64,000 nucleotides of DNA from Bacillus sp. FJAT-28004 (lineage in GTDB: Bacteria > Bacillota > Bacilli > Paenibacillales > Paenibacillaceae), in NCBI RefSeq assembly GCF_001280845.1, contig NZ_LGHP01000001.1, forward strand, positions 863,905 through 927,904. The letters are read 5' to 3'. Both the position numbers and the translations under genes were made by a program. Below, in pieces: positions 16,934 to 25,429 of the stretch. The notes under the pieces were generated by a model. It saw nothing but the letters and a program-made list of their open reading frames with translations, was not told the DNA's origin and ran no database searches. The stretch's first letter is position 1. Every line of letters begins with the position of its first letter.

Positions 16934-18079
16934 ATGATTGCTACAAAACAGCGTAAGTATTGGCTCGATACAATGATAAAAATTGCGGAACCGGTTTTGT
17001 CATCCCTTGCTCAAAGAAAGCTGAAGGAAAAATTACCAACTGAGTTTAATAGCCATCGCAGTCAATTTGCATATCTTGAGGCATTCGGAAGACTTGCCTG
17101 TGGAATCGCACCTTGGATAGAGTTGAATGATCTGAAAGGAGAAGAAGAACAGCTGAGATCCAAATACGAACAGCTAATGATGGATAGTCTTGATGCAGCA
17201 ACAGACCCAAACTCGCCGGATTATATGGATTTTATAACCAAAGGCCAACCACTTGTTGACACAGCATTCCTTGCTCATGCTCTTTTACGAGCACCAAACA
17301 ATATTACCGCCAAGCTGGACGATCGGGTTAGAAATAATTTAATATCTGCTTTTAAGAAGACCCGTAAAACAGCAAATTGTTCGAATAATTGGCTCTTTTT
17401 CAGTGCAATGGTTGAAGCTGGCTTATACTTGCTTGGAGATCAAGAATATGACAAAATGCGCATTGGTTTTGCTATTCATTTGTTTAAGATTTGGTACAAA
17501 GGCGATGGCATATATGGAGATGGGAAGGATTTTCATTGGGATTATTACAACAGCTTTGTTATTCAACCGATGCAAGTAGATTTAATAAAACTTTTTGAAC
17601 AAGACTCACCTCATTATGCTGAATTAAAACCAATTATCCTTAATCGGGCTCAGAGATACGCCACGATATTGGAGAGGTTCATTGCGCCTGATGGTACTTA
17701 TCCTGCAATAGGTAGATCTTTGACGTATCGGTTCGGAGCCTTTCAACTTCTCTCCCAGGTTGCGCTGCAGCAATTTTTGGATGAGCAGCTCCAACCTTCC
17801 CAAGTTCGGTGCGCGCTTACTGCCGTCATTCAACGAATCATGGAAGCGCCTGGGAATTTTGATGAAAACGGCTGGTTGCGTCCTGGATTGTATGGCTACC
17901 AACCTGGCCTTGCTGAGGGTTATATCAATACGGGAAGCTTATATTTATGCGCAGCAGTATTTCTGCCGCTAGGTCTGTCGCCCGAAAACGAGTTCTGGTC
18001 CGCGCCAAATGCAAAGTGGACTGCTCAAAAAATAGTTTCAGGTGAGGATATCGAAGCAGATCATGCGATAAATGATTAA
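16934..18079 (+). CDS. DUF2264 family protein (putative glycoside hydrolase, (alpha/alpha)6 fold)
   Basis: A 381-residue cytoplasmic protein without a signal peptide. The run KYWLDTMIKIAEPVLSSLAQ, the AYLEAFGRLACGIAPW segment, the NNWLFFSAMVEAGLYLLG helix and DFHWDYYNSFVIQPM near the middle are hallmarks of DUF2264. From memory some DUF2264 proteins have been assigned as exo-acting beta-glucuronidases (GH154); this is unchecked. Such a role would suit a locus that also has GH88 and a heparinase-like lyase. The ribosome site TGAGGAGC lies before ATG 16934. It has terminators on both sides and no copy of the 84-bp element, so it seems to be its own transcription unit. Confidence 0.83.
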   Translation: MIATKQRKYWLDTMIKIAEPVLSSLAQRKLKEKLPTEFNSHRSQFAYLEAFGRLACGIAPWIELNDLKGEEEQLRSKYEQLMMDSLDAATDPNSPDYMDFITKGQPLVDTAFLAHALLRAPNNITAKLDDRVRNNLISAFKKTRKTANCSNNWLFFSAMVEAGLYLLGDQEYDKMRIGFAIHLFKIWYKGDGIYGDGKDFHWDYYNSFVIQPMQVDLIKLFEQDSPHYAELKPIILNRAQRYATILERFIAPDGTYPAIGRSLTYRFGAFQLLSQVALQQFLDEQLQPSQVRCALTAVIQRIMEAPGNFDENGWLRPGLYGYQPGLAEGYINTGSLYLCAAVFLPLGLSPENEFWSAPNAKWTAQKIVSGEDIEADHAIND

Positions 18080-18088
18080 TTAGAAAAT

Positions 18089-18130
18089 GCATTCTCGTGA
18101 GATAATCTCTCGAGGATGCCTATTTTATTT
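18089..18130. terminator. Intrinsic terminator between convergent genes
   Basis: GCATTCTCGTGAGA pairs with TCTCTCGAGGATGC (two non-Watson-Crick positions), followed by CTATTTTATTT. It lies between the DUF2264 gene and the convergent AraC gene. Confidence 0.75.
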
Positions 18131-18167
18131 CAGAGTATATTGTCTAAAGCTATAGAGACTTTGTCAA

Positions 18168-19040
18168 TCATGCTGTCGTAGTTTTTTTTCTGTATTCCAT
18201 CGGTGTCATGCCTACAAGCTTTTTGAAAGCCTGGCAGAAATAAGAGAAATTGTTCATTCCTACCTCAATACTGATCTGCTCAATCCCTTTGTTGCTAGTA
18301 TTTAATAACAGACAGGCTTGTCTGATTCGCCTTGCAAGTATATATTCCATCAAAGTAGAGCCGGTTTCTTGTTTAAAGATACGAGACACATAATATTTGG
18401 ATATATGCGTATGATCAGCTAACTTATCGAGCGAAATTCCCTCTGAATAATGCCCCTCCAGCCAATTCATGATCTTCTCTGAATAACGAAGCTGTCTTTG
18501 CGGCTTTAATCCATTTTCAATCGGATCTCCTAACCCTTTTGCATAAAGATATTCAAAAAGCTGGAGTAGGAGTAAGGCGAAATTCTGCTCTTTTGCATGG
18601 TGCTGGTATTTGGAGAACACAGTATCATGATGCTGAAATAATTGGCTGATAAAGCTCATGTTATCAATATGTTGGAGCACCTGCTCCTCGACTTCGTTCT
18701 TCCATAAATGCTGAAAATAAACATTCAAGTGTGGGAATGAAGCAAAATAGTGTTCAAATATAGAGGGCTCTAAGGTGATAATCGTTCGTTCGTAAGGGGC
18801 ATCTGGCTGTACATCAACTTGAATGTGATGCAGTTGATACGGTTGAAAGTAGAGGAAGGTGCCAGATTGAATCGGGTATAATTTGCGATTTACTACAATT
18901 TGCCCAGAGCCTTGATGCACATATAAAAATTCCATACCCTGATGACAATGGTAGAACCCTTTATAATTCTCAGTCGTTATCTTGCGATAGCTGAAGCGGT
19001 AGGGGATTTTTTGTAATTCCACGTCTTCAAAGTATTTCAT
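18168..19040 (-). CDS. AraC-family transcriptional regulator with cupin sensor
   Basis: A 290-residue one-component regulator. The N-terminal cupin-like arm (about 15-120) includes the FYHCHQGMEFLYVHQGSGQIVV string with its HCHQGMEF motif, usual for AraC proteins that sense sugars or sugar acids. The C-terminal double HTH (about 190-286) contains ISLDKLADHTHISKYYVSRI and ends GMTPMEYRKK, a standard AraC signature. The minus-strand ribosome site AGGAGG lies nine bases before ATG. Transcribed opposite to the importer operon, it shares an upstream region with the membrane AraC gene. It is likely to control neighbouring glycan genes; the ligand is unknown. Confidence 0.92.
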   Translation of the reverse strand: MKYFEDVELQKIPYRFSYRKITTENYKGFYHCHQGMEFLYVHQGSGQIVVNRKLYPIQSGTFLYFQPYQLHHIQVDVQPDAPYERTIITLEPSIFEHYFASFPHLNVYFQHLWKNEVEEQVLQHIDNMSFISQLFQHHDTVFSKYQHHAKEQNFALLLLQLFEYLYAKGLGDPIENGLKPQRQLRYSEKIMNWLEGHYSEGISLDKLADHTHISKYYVSRIFKQETGSTLMEYILARRIRQACLLLNTSNKGIEQISIEVGMNNFSYFCQAFKKLVGMTPMEYRKKTTTA

Positions 19041-19359
19041 ATTGTGCAGTCCTCCTGAACACTTCGATGATTAGTTCAGAATAGTTTAACACGGCATATT
19101 TAAACATGACAAGAAAACAACAATTCCATGCAATGGATTGTAACTTTGAAATCGAGAGATTTAATATAATGAATTCAGTCTAGAGCAATAGGGGGACAGC
19201 TCTCATGAAATGTAACAATTTATACGAATGAAATATTGAAAATAATTTTATATTGCTATATTATTACATGATGAAATGAAAGAAAATGCAAAGTTGATCG
19301 TTTATAATTTACATATTGTGGTATATTGATTTTAAATATGTTAGTTACGGAGGATCCAC
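19041..19359. other. Divergent intergenic region between two AraC genes
   Basis: 319 bp, AT-rich, serving both divergent regulators. A possible promoter for the plus-strand gene is TTTACA, 17 bp, TTTAAA just before the ribosome site, but this is weak. The 84-bp element is not present here. No other structure is recognised. Confidence 0.5.
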
Positions 19360-21666
19360 ATGAATATACTTCGCATGTATAAATCAAGAAAATATTTGAT
19401 TCGGCTGCTCCTTTCCATTACCGTGCTGATGGTCGCGTTTTTAACGGTAAGTACTACGCTACTCTACTACAATTCGGATAAAACCATGCTTCAAATGCAG
19501 CAGCAAGCGGACCTAAAGGTACTGTCGCAAATTAATTATAATATTGACTATATGCACGAAACAGTTAAAAATATAGCCGTATCGACTTACTTTGACCCTG
19601 ACGTTGTCTATTTGTCAAATATCGCTGTTATGGACAAAGGCGAGCTTTCGCAAAAATTGAACAGACTCGAGAAAGCGGTTACAAGCTCAATATTTTTGGA
19701 AAGTATAACCATTTATAACGCCAAAACCGGATGTTATTATTCTACCTTGAGCAGTCTGAATTGTCAGGATGACGGATTGAATGGTTTGATCGATAAGTAT
19801 GTACATTCACAGGCAAACATTCCAATGCTTACATTTATCCCGCTTACTGATGATGAAATGGATGCGCCAGTATTCTCGATGTTTCTTTACGATAACATGT
19901 CAGGTAGTAAACTAATTGTAACAGTTAATCCGTCTTGGCTGTTTGATAACGTAGATAATATCAACAAAGTTACAGATGAACAGCGAGGTACTGTTTTTAT
20001 TACAGATAGGGCAGGGATCCCGCTGATGGCACAGCTACGGGGGGACCACACATCCTCTGAAGCCATTGAGCAGGTAATTCGAGATAAAATTAGTACCGGT
20101 GTTACGCAGGACTACTTTGTGTACGGAACGGGAAAAGACAAATATATTCTAAGCTTTATGTCGTCAGGCAAAAGCCACTGGATCACAGCAAGCGTTCAGC
20201 CATACAGCGTCGTTATCGGAAAGCTGAGCGAGATGAGAACGATTTCTTTGGGCATTATCATCGGATTCTTAATCCTTTCCATCGTAGGTTCGTTAATTGT
20301 GGCCTACCGGTTATATCGTCCGATTGAAAATATGCTAAAGCAAATGTCAGGCAACCGCCGCAAAGGATTGGAAACCCAATCTGATTTGGATGAATTGAAA
20401 TTCATTTCAAACGAGTATCAAGATGCGATGCACAAACTGGTGAAGCTCGAAAAGGAAGAGCATACAAACAAAGATGCGCTCAAAACCTATGCTTTGCGGA
20501 AACTAATATCAGATGCAAGCTTGTCCACTTCGGAAGAAATGCAGCAGGTGGAATGGGACATTGATTTGCAGCAACGGATGCGTGTATGTGTGCTCCTGAT
20601 CGATGATTTCCACGAGTTTGAATCGAAGACCATTGATTCCGAAAAGAGGCTTTTCAAGTTCGCTATCGCTAACATCGCCAAGGAGCTAGTGACCAAAAGT
20701 TTACGATGTGAAGTCGTATCCATGAGAAATGATCATTTTGTCCTACTCTTAAATATGCAAGGAGAACATCCAAACGATGGTTCGGATAACTTGTCTATCA
20801 TATTGAAGGAACTTCAACAAACACTTTTTCAGTATTACCGGATTTCTCTTACCATTTCAATTGGGGATGAGGTGGATCAATACCAACAGATTTCACAGCA
20901 ATATGGTTATGTCATGGAGAACTCGTCTTATCGTATGATTTTCGGAAAGAGCAGCATCATCACACCTGATCTCGTACAACGCAATAGAGAAAATATTTCT
21001 TTTCAGTTTCCAACGGATGTAGAGAAAAAAATTACGGAAGCGATTAAGTCCGGACAAGAAAAGGATTATAAGGATCAGTTGGAAATATTGTTTCTACAAT
21101 TTAGAGAACTGCATTATAACAATATGATGTATTCGGTTCTTCATCTCCTAGCTCTCATCAACAACGCGGTGAGGGAAATGAATAGTCGAACGGTTAGACA
21201 GGTCAATTTGGACTTTAAATGGCAGTTTCAGTACTTACTGAAGTCAGAAACGCTAGAACCGATTTTCACTCTTTTCCTAGAGACCTATCAAGAAATCCAG
21301 AAACAGCGTTCACAAGATGTTAAGGTACAGTCCAATCAGATCTTGATCGATACCATCAAAGAAATGATCGAGGAACAATATGAGGATATTAATTTGAGCC
21401 TTCAAAGCATCTCTGCCGCAATGAAGCTATCATCCGCTCATGTGAGTAAACAATTTAGACAATATGAATTGATATCCATTAGTGAATATATTAATGATGT
21501 TCGGCTGCGTAAGGCGCTCCTGCTGCTTGAGACGAGCGATTACAGTATTAATCGTATAATGGAAACGGTCGGCTATAATAATGAAAGTTATTTTTTTAAG
21601 CTTTTCAAGAAGAAATTTGGTACAACCCCCAAAGAATATCGTTTCAAGAGAGTGGTTCATGAATAA
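19360..21666 (+). CDS. Membrane-bound AraC-family regulator with extracytoplasmic sensor domain
   Basis: A 768-residue one-component regulator. TM1 (about 14-36) and TM2 (about 296-318) enclose an extracytoplasmic sensor domain, probably Cache-like. A short HAMP-like linker (YRLYRPIENMLKQMS) and a long cytoplasmic middle region follow. The C-terminal AraC double HTH (about 668-765) includes LQSISAAMKLSSAHVSKQFR and ends FGTTPKEYRFKR. This layout is common in Paenibacillus next to LplB/LplC importers: the sensor detects an external glycan or its binding protein, and the same chain binds DNA. The ribosome site CGGAGG precedes ATG. It ends at a terminator immediately before the 84-bp element copy 2 and the importer, and is one of two candidates for the protein that reads that element. 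Confidence 0.88.
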   Translation: MNILRMYKSRKYLIRLLLSITVLMVAFLTVSTTLLYYNSDKTMLQMQQQADLKVLSQINYNIDYMHETVKNIAVSTYFDPDVVYLSNIAVMDKGELSQKLNRLEKAVTSSIFLESITIYNAKTGCYYSTLSSLNCQDDGLNGLIDKYVHSQANIPMLTFIPLTDDEMDAPVFSMFLYDNMSGSKLIVTVNPSWLFDNVDNINKVTDEQRGTVFITDRAGIPLMAQLRGDHTSSEAIEQVIRDKISTGVTQDYFVYGTGKDKYILSFMSSGKSHWITASVQPYSVVIGKLSEMRTISLGIIIGFLILSIVGSLIVAYRLYRPIENMLKQMSGNRRKGLETQSDLDELKFISNEYQDAMHKLVKLEKEEHTNKDALKTYALRKLISDASLSTSEEMQQVEWDIDLQQRMRVCVLLIDDFHEFESKTIDSEKRLFKFAIANIAKELVTKSLRCEVVSMRNDHFVLLLNMQGEHPNDGSDNLSIILKELQQTLFQYYRISLTISIGDEVDQYQQISQQYGYVMENSSYRMIFGKSSIITPDLVQRNRENISFQFPTDVEKKITEAIKSGQEKDYKDQLEILFLQFRELHYNNMMYSVLHLLALINNAVREMNSRTVRQVNLDFKWQFQYLLKSETLEPIFTLFLETYQEIQKQRSQDVKVQSNQILIDTIKEMIEEQYEDINLSLQSISAAMKLSSAHVSKQFRQYELISISEYINDVRLRKALLLLETSDYSINRIMETVGYNNESYFFKLFKKKFGTTPKEYRFKRVVHE

Positions 21667-21706
21667 GCTTTCCGGGGTACGCAAGTACCTGGAAAGCTTT
21701 TTTATT
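21665..21706 (+). terminator. Intrinsic terminator of the membrane AraC gene
   Basis: AAGCTTTCC-GGGGTAC pairs with GTACC-TGGAAAGCTT and runs into TTTTATTT. It begins at the stop codon. The stem sequence resembles the hairpin at 57503-57556, which also precedes a copy of the conserved element. Confidence 0.88.
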
Positions 21707-21725
21707 TGATTTAAAGATGGAAATA

Positions 21726-21809
21726 CAGTGTTTTCGTTATTGTACGGGGAAAAAGTAGAGCATTTTTCAATTATTACAGTACTTTTCTGTACCGTTTTCA
21801 CGTGATAAT
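21726..21809 (+). promoter_or_regulatory. Conserved 84-bp upstream element, copy 2
   Basis: Gap-free match to the other three copies, ending in ACGTGATAAT (GATAAT 21804-21809). The permease start codon follows 43 bp after the -10-like box. Similarity to copy 1 continues to the ribosome site (GGTTGAACAC-GCAAGGAGG). Confidence 0.85.
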
Positions 21810-21851
21810 AAAGACCTAAACGACGGTTGAACACCGCAAGGAGGAAAGCTA

Positions 21852-22769
21852 ATGCTGCTAAAAACGGAGTGGAAACACTTAAAGCGTAATCGGGAATTGT
21901 TCGTGATGTCCTTGCCAGCAATTGTGTATAAATTGATATTCAATTACTTACCTTTACTAGGACTTGTGCTTGCTTTTAAAAATTATCGATACGATCTTGG
22001 AATTTGGGCAAGCGAATGGGTTGGATTCAAAAATTTCCAGTTCTTTTTTAAATCGGATGCTGCGTTCACGGTTACCCGCAATACGATTCTTTACAATCTT
22101 TCCTTTATCCTCTTGATACTGGTTATTGCGTTGACCTTATCTATCCTACTGAACGAATTATCAAGAAAATGGATCAAGCTTCACCAGACGATTTTATTCC
22201 TGCCTTATTTTCTATCTTGGGTAGTTGTTGGTTACGTTGTACTCGGGTTCCTGGACCACAAGAATGGGTTTATGAATGTATTATTGGAAATGCTCGGCCA
22301 ACAGCCAATTAAATGGTATGAGCAGGCGCAATATTGGCCGTTTATTATCGTATTAACGCAAATATGGAAAGCCGTCGGGTTCTCAACGCTCATCTATTTC
22401 GCGGGAATCATTTCTATTGATACGAGCTATTATGAAGCTGCCAAAATTGACGGCGCTTCCAAATGGCAAATGATTCGCAGAATCACAATTCCCTTACTGA
22501 CACCGCTAATCATCATCTTATTCATTGTAGATGTGGGCAAAATATTCCGTGCAGACTTCGGATTGTTTTACTTTATCCCGAACGACACGAGTTTCCTGTA
22601 TAATGCGACAGATGTTATTGATACGTATGTGTACCGTTCGCTGCGGGTTGTCGGTGATATAGGGATGTCTACCGCAATCGGTCTATATCAAGCGGTCGTC
22701 GGATTTATACTGGTTCTACTGGCTAACTGGATTATCAAAAAAATAAACGCGGATAATGCGCTCTGGTAA
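21852..22769 (+). CDS. ABC sugar transporter permease, LplB/YteP type
   Basis: A 305-residue integral membrane protein with about six TM helices, opening with YKLIFNYLPLLGLVLAFKNY, typical of LplB-type carbohydrate (CUT1) permeases. The cytoplasmic EAA loop that docks the ATPase is seen as YEAAKIDGASKWQMIRRI, followed by TIPLLTP. It would form a heterodimer with the next permease to import oligosaccharides. As usual for this group no ATPase gene is nearby; a shared MsmK-type ATPase elsewhere is expected. The ribosome site AAGGAGGAAAG precedes ATG. The upstream region has the 84-bp element. Confidence 0.93.
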   Translation: MLLKTEWKHLKRNRELFVMSLPAIVYKLIFNYLPLLGLVLAFKNYRYDLGIWASEWVGFKNFQFFFKSDAAFTVTRNTILYNLSFILLILVIALTLSILLNELSRKWIKLHQTILFLPYFLSWVVVGYVVLGFLDHKNGFMNVLLEMLGQQPIKWYEQAQYWPFIIVLTQIWKAVGFSTLIYFAGIISIDTSYYEAAKIDGASKWQMIRRITIPLLTPLIIILFIVDVGKIFRADFGLFYFIPNDTSFLYNATDVIDTYVYRSLRVVGDIGMSTAIGLYQAVVGFILVLLANWIIKKINADNALW

Positions 22770-22784
22770 GGAGGGGAAATGTCG

Positions 22785-23732
22785 ATGTCTAATTCGCAAA
22801 ATGCAATAGAGCCAAGGAAGGCAAGAGGTAACATAACAAGGGGCGGATTAAAGAAAGACGGACCTAATTGGTCTGGAATGGTCATCAATGTATTCTTCTG
22901 TTTACTGTCTCTGGCGTTTATCGTGCCTCTTGTTCTAGTTATATCCATTTCACTTACGGATGAAAATTCTTTACTCAAAAATGGATTCCGATTGTTTCCT
23001 CAGGAATTCAGCTTAAAAGCTTACAAAATCATTTTGGATGCCCCTGATACGTTGCTAAATGCTTATGGGATTACGATTCTAGTTACAGTCGTTGGAACAT
23101 TCATCGGCTTACTGTTCACAAGCTTAACAGCCTATACGATTTCGAGGCGCGATTACCGATATCGCCAGATCTTGACTTTGTACGTCTTCTTCACAAGTTT
23201 GTTTAGCGGTGGACTTGTTCCATTTTATATTCTAGTGACACAGTATTTACATTTGAAAGATTCGATATGGGCGCTTATCGTTCCTTATTTGCTAAGTCCA
23301 TTCTACATTCTTGTGATGAAAGGCTTCATGGACAAACTCCCGATCGAAATTGTAGAGTCGGCAAAAATTGACGGAGCGAATGAATGGCGAATTTTTTTTA
23401 CCATGGTGCTGCCCCTTTCACTTCCCGTTCTCGTCACGATCGGATTGTTTATATCATTCCAATATTGGAATGATTGGTGGCTAGGCTTGTTGTTTATCGA
23501 TACTCAGAATCTTGTTCCGCTCCAACTGTTGCTTTATCGGGTCATGAGTACAATTGATTTCTTGTCGAACAATATCGGAACAATCAATGTCAGCGTGGAT
23601 TTATCAGACTTCCCAAGTTTATCGGCAAGAATGGCAATGGCGGTGCTTGCGGCGGGTCCAATGATGATTGTTTTCCCGATGTTCCAAAGATTTTTCATTA
23701 GCGGACTCACGGTTGGTTCAATTAAAGGTTAA
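22785..23732 (+). CDS. ABC sugar transporter permease, YtcP/LplC type
   Basis: A 315-residue membrane permease, partner of the preceding protein. It has a long cytoplasmic N-terminus and six predicted TM helices. The EAA motif is seen as VESAKIDGANEWRIFF, followed by VLPLSLPV, and the protein ends RFFISGLTVGSIKG, the near-universal C-terminus of YtcP/LplC permeases. Two in-frame ATGs exist. The one at 22779 is only about four bases from GGAGG, while 22785 has the better spacing, so 22785 is chosen. It lies 15 bp after the first permease, so cotranscription is clear. Confidence 0.92.
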   Translation: MSNSQNAIEPRKARGNITRGGLKKDGPNWSGMVINVFFCLLSLAFIVPLVLVISISLTDENSLLKNGFRLFPQEFSLKAYKIILDAPDTLLNAYGITILVTVVGTFIGLLFTSLTAYTISRRDYRYRQILTLYVFFTSLFSGGLVPFYILVTQYLHLKDSIWALIVPYLLSPFYILVMKGFMDKLPIEIVESAKIDGANEWRIFFTMVLPLSLPVLVTIGLFISFQYWNDWWLGLLFIDTQNLVPLQLLLYRVMSTIDFLSNNIGTINVSVDLSDFPSLSARMAMAVLAAGPMMIVFPMFQRFFISGLTVGSIKG

Positions 23733-23744
23733 TCAAGACGATCG

Positions 23745-23787
23745 ATATCAAATAGCAGCATGCTATATGTGATGCTGCAGTTGATAT
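23745..23787 (+). other. Intercistronic hairpin between permease and binding-protein genes
   Basis: ATATCAA-ATA-GCAGCAT pairs with ATGCTGC-AG-TTGATAT. No T-run follows. Hairpins placed like this often protect mRNA so that the binding protein is made in excess over the permeases. Confidence 0.6.
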
Positions 23788-23833
23788 ATATGCTTTTAGC
23801 TATAATGAAAAAATAACGTAGGGGGTAATCGAT

Positions 23834-25348
23834 TTGAAGAAAAGAATGATGAAGGTATTTGCTGGGGCTTTGAGTATCGCGATGGTTTTGACGGCTTGCA
23901 GTGGTGGTAGTAAGAATAATAATAATCCAACTTCCGAACCGAGGCCGGCAGATACGGCAGAGGCAAAATTGGCTCCTGTCGAGTTGACTTGGCATTTCCC
24001 TTTAAGCGCCATTCCCCAGGATATGCAAAGCGTGCAGGATGCAGTCAACAAAATCACGATGGAGAAAATTAATGCAACGGTTAAGCTTTTGCCGCAAACC
24101 TTCGGAGACTACAAGCAAAAGATGAATACAGTGGTTGCCTCCGGAGAAAATTACGACATTGCTTGGGTGTCCAATTGGAATTGGGATTACGTGCAAAATC
24201 AATCCAAAGGAGCATTCTTACCACTGGATGATCTGATCAGCGAACATGCACCTACTCTTATGAACTCAATGCCGCAATTCGTCTGGGATGCTACCAAAGT
24301 TCAAGGCAAAATTTATGCAATTCCGAATTATCAAACGGTAACGAATAAAGAAGGATTTGTCATCCAAAAGCGGTTCGTAGAAAAGTACGGCTTGGACGTC
24401 GCTTCAATTAAAAAGCTTGAAGACATCGAACCTTTCCTTCAGAAAGTGAAAGCTGGCGAATCCAAGGACATTGTTCCATTCCTCAACGAACGCAAAGGAA
24501 GATTCGGTAATATGATGCGGACTTACGGATTAGAATTAATTTCAAGTGCGGGGGGAATGGGAATAGATCTGACGAACCCTGATCAAGTGGTCAACGTCTA
24601 TGAAACCCCGCAGTATAAACAATACTTGGACTTGATGAGAAGCTGGTATACCAAAGGCTATATCAATGACAATGCGGCTACGCTCAAAAACAAAGCTGAT
24701 ATCGAAAAAACAGGTAACGCTGTTGTCGCGTATCATAACGTTCTAAAACCAGGTGGTGAAGTTTCAGCAAAATTAGCAAACGGTGGATTTGACGTCATTT
24801 ATGTACCTCTCACAGATACGTACACATCTACCGGTTCTATTATCACCACTATGCAGGCGATAAATAAGAATTCCAAAAATCCGGACCGTGCTATGATGTT
24901 TATCAATTTGTTGAATACGGACAAAGAGCTCTATAACACAATTAGTTATGGTATAGAAGGAAAGCACTACACGAAGGTATCCGAAAACGTTATTCAAATT
25001 AATAAAGATGCCGGCTATGTCCCTAATGCTAGCTGGGTATTTGGTAACACGTTCAATGCTTTTCTGCCTGAGGATGCGGATCCAAACGTTGTGGATCAAA
25101 CGATAAAAGAAAATGAAACAGCTATACCGTCTCCAATTATAGGATTTAAATTCGACAATACGCCAGTCACTGCAGAATTTGCTAATTTGGCTACTGTTAT
25201 CGACCAATACCAACCCGGTTTAGAAACAGGTACTGTTGATGCGAATGAGCAATTAAAAGAATTTCAAGATAAGTTGAAGCAAGCCGGCAGCGACAAGGTT
25301 ATTGCCGAAATGCAGAAACAGTTGGAAGAATGGAAGGAAACGAAGTAA
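23834..25348 (+). CDS. Extracellular solute-binding lipoprotein of the LplA type
   Basis: A 504-residue family 1 binding protein for the importer. The signal peptide ends in the lipobox LTAC, so it is lipid-anchored outside the membrane. The mature part starts with a low-complexity linker rich in Ser, Gly and Asn, then a two-lobe binding fold (LTWHFPLSAIPQDMQSVQDA, later NYQTVTNKEGFVIQKRF). Large LplA-type proteins of this kind usually bind oligosaccharides. The start is TTG 23834 behind GTAGGGGG. It is flanked by hairpins on both sides. It belongs with the two permeases, and probably also with the lyase gene that follows. Confidence 0.92.
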   Translation: MKKRMMKVFAGALSIAMVLTACSGGSKNNNNPTSEPRPADTAEAKLAPVELTWHFPLSAIPQDMQSVQDAVNKITMEKINATVKLLPQTFGDYKQKMNTVVASGENYDIAWVSNWNWDYVQNQSKGAFLPLDDLISEHAPTLMNSMPQFVWDATKVQGKIYAIPNYQTVTNKEGFVIQKRFVEKYGLDVASIKKLEDIEPFLQKVKAGESKDIVPFLNERKGRFGNMMRTYGLELISSAGGMGIDLTNPDQVVNVYETPQYKQYLDLMRSWYTKGYINDNAATLKNKADIEKTGNAVVAYHNVLKPGGEVSAKLANGGFDVIYVPLTDTYTSTGSIITTMQAINKNSKNPDRAMMFINLLNTDKELYNTISYGIEGKHYTKVSENVIQINKDAGYVPNASWVFGNTFNAFLPEDADPNVVDQTIKENETAIPSPIIGFKFDNTPVTAEFANLATVIDQYQPGLETGTVDANEQLKEFQDKLKQAGSDKVIAEMQKQLEEWKETK

Positions 25349-25355
25349 AAAATGT

Positions 25356-25400
25356 ACATGCGTACGGCAACAAGGATTTTCTAAGTTGCTGTGCGCATGT
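25356..25400 (+). other. Intercistronic hairpin between binding-protein and lyase genes
   Basis: A 16-bp stem (25356-25371 with 25385-25400, two G-T pairs) has a 13-nt loop. No T-run follows, so it is more likely an mRNA-stabilising or partial-attenuation structure than a full terminator. Confidence 0.6.
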
Positions 25401-25429
25401 TTCATATTTGAAATGGGAGGCGGATCACC

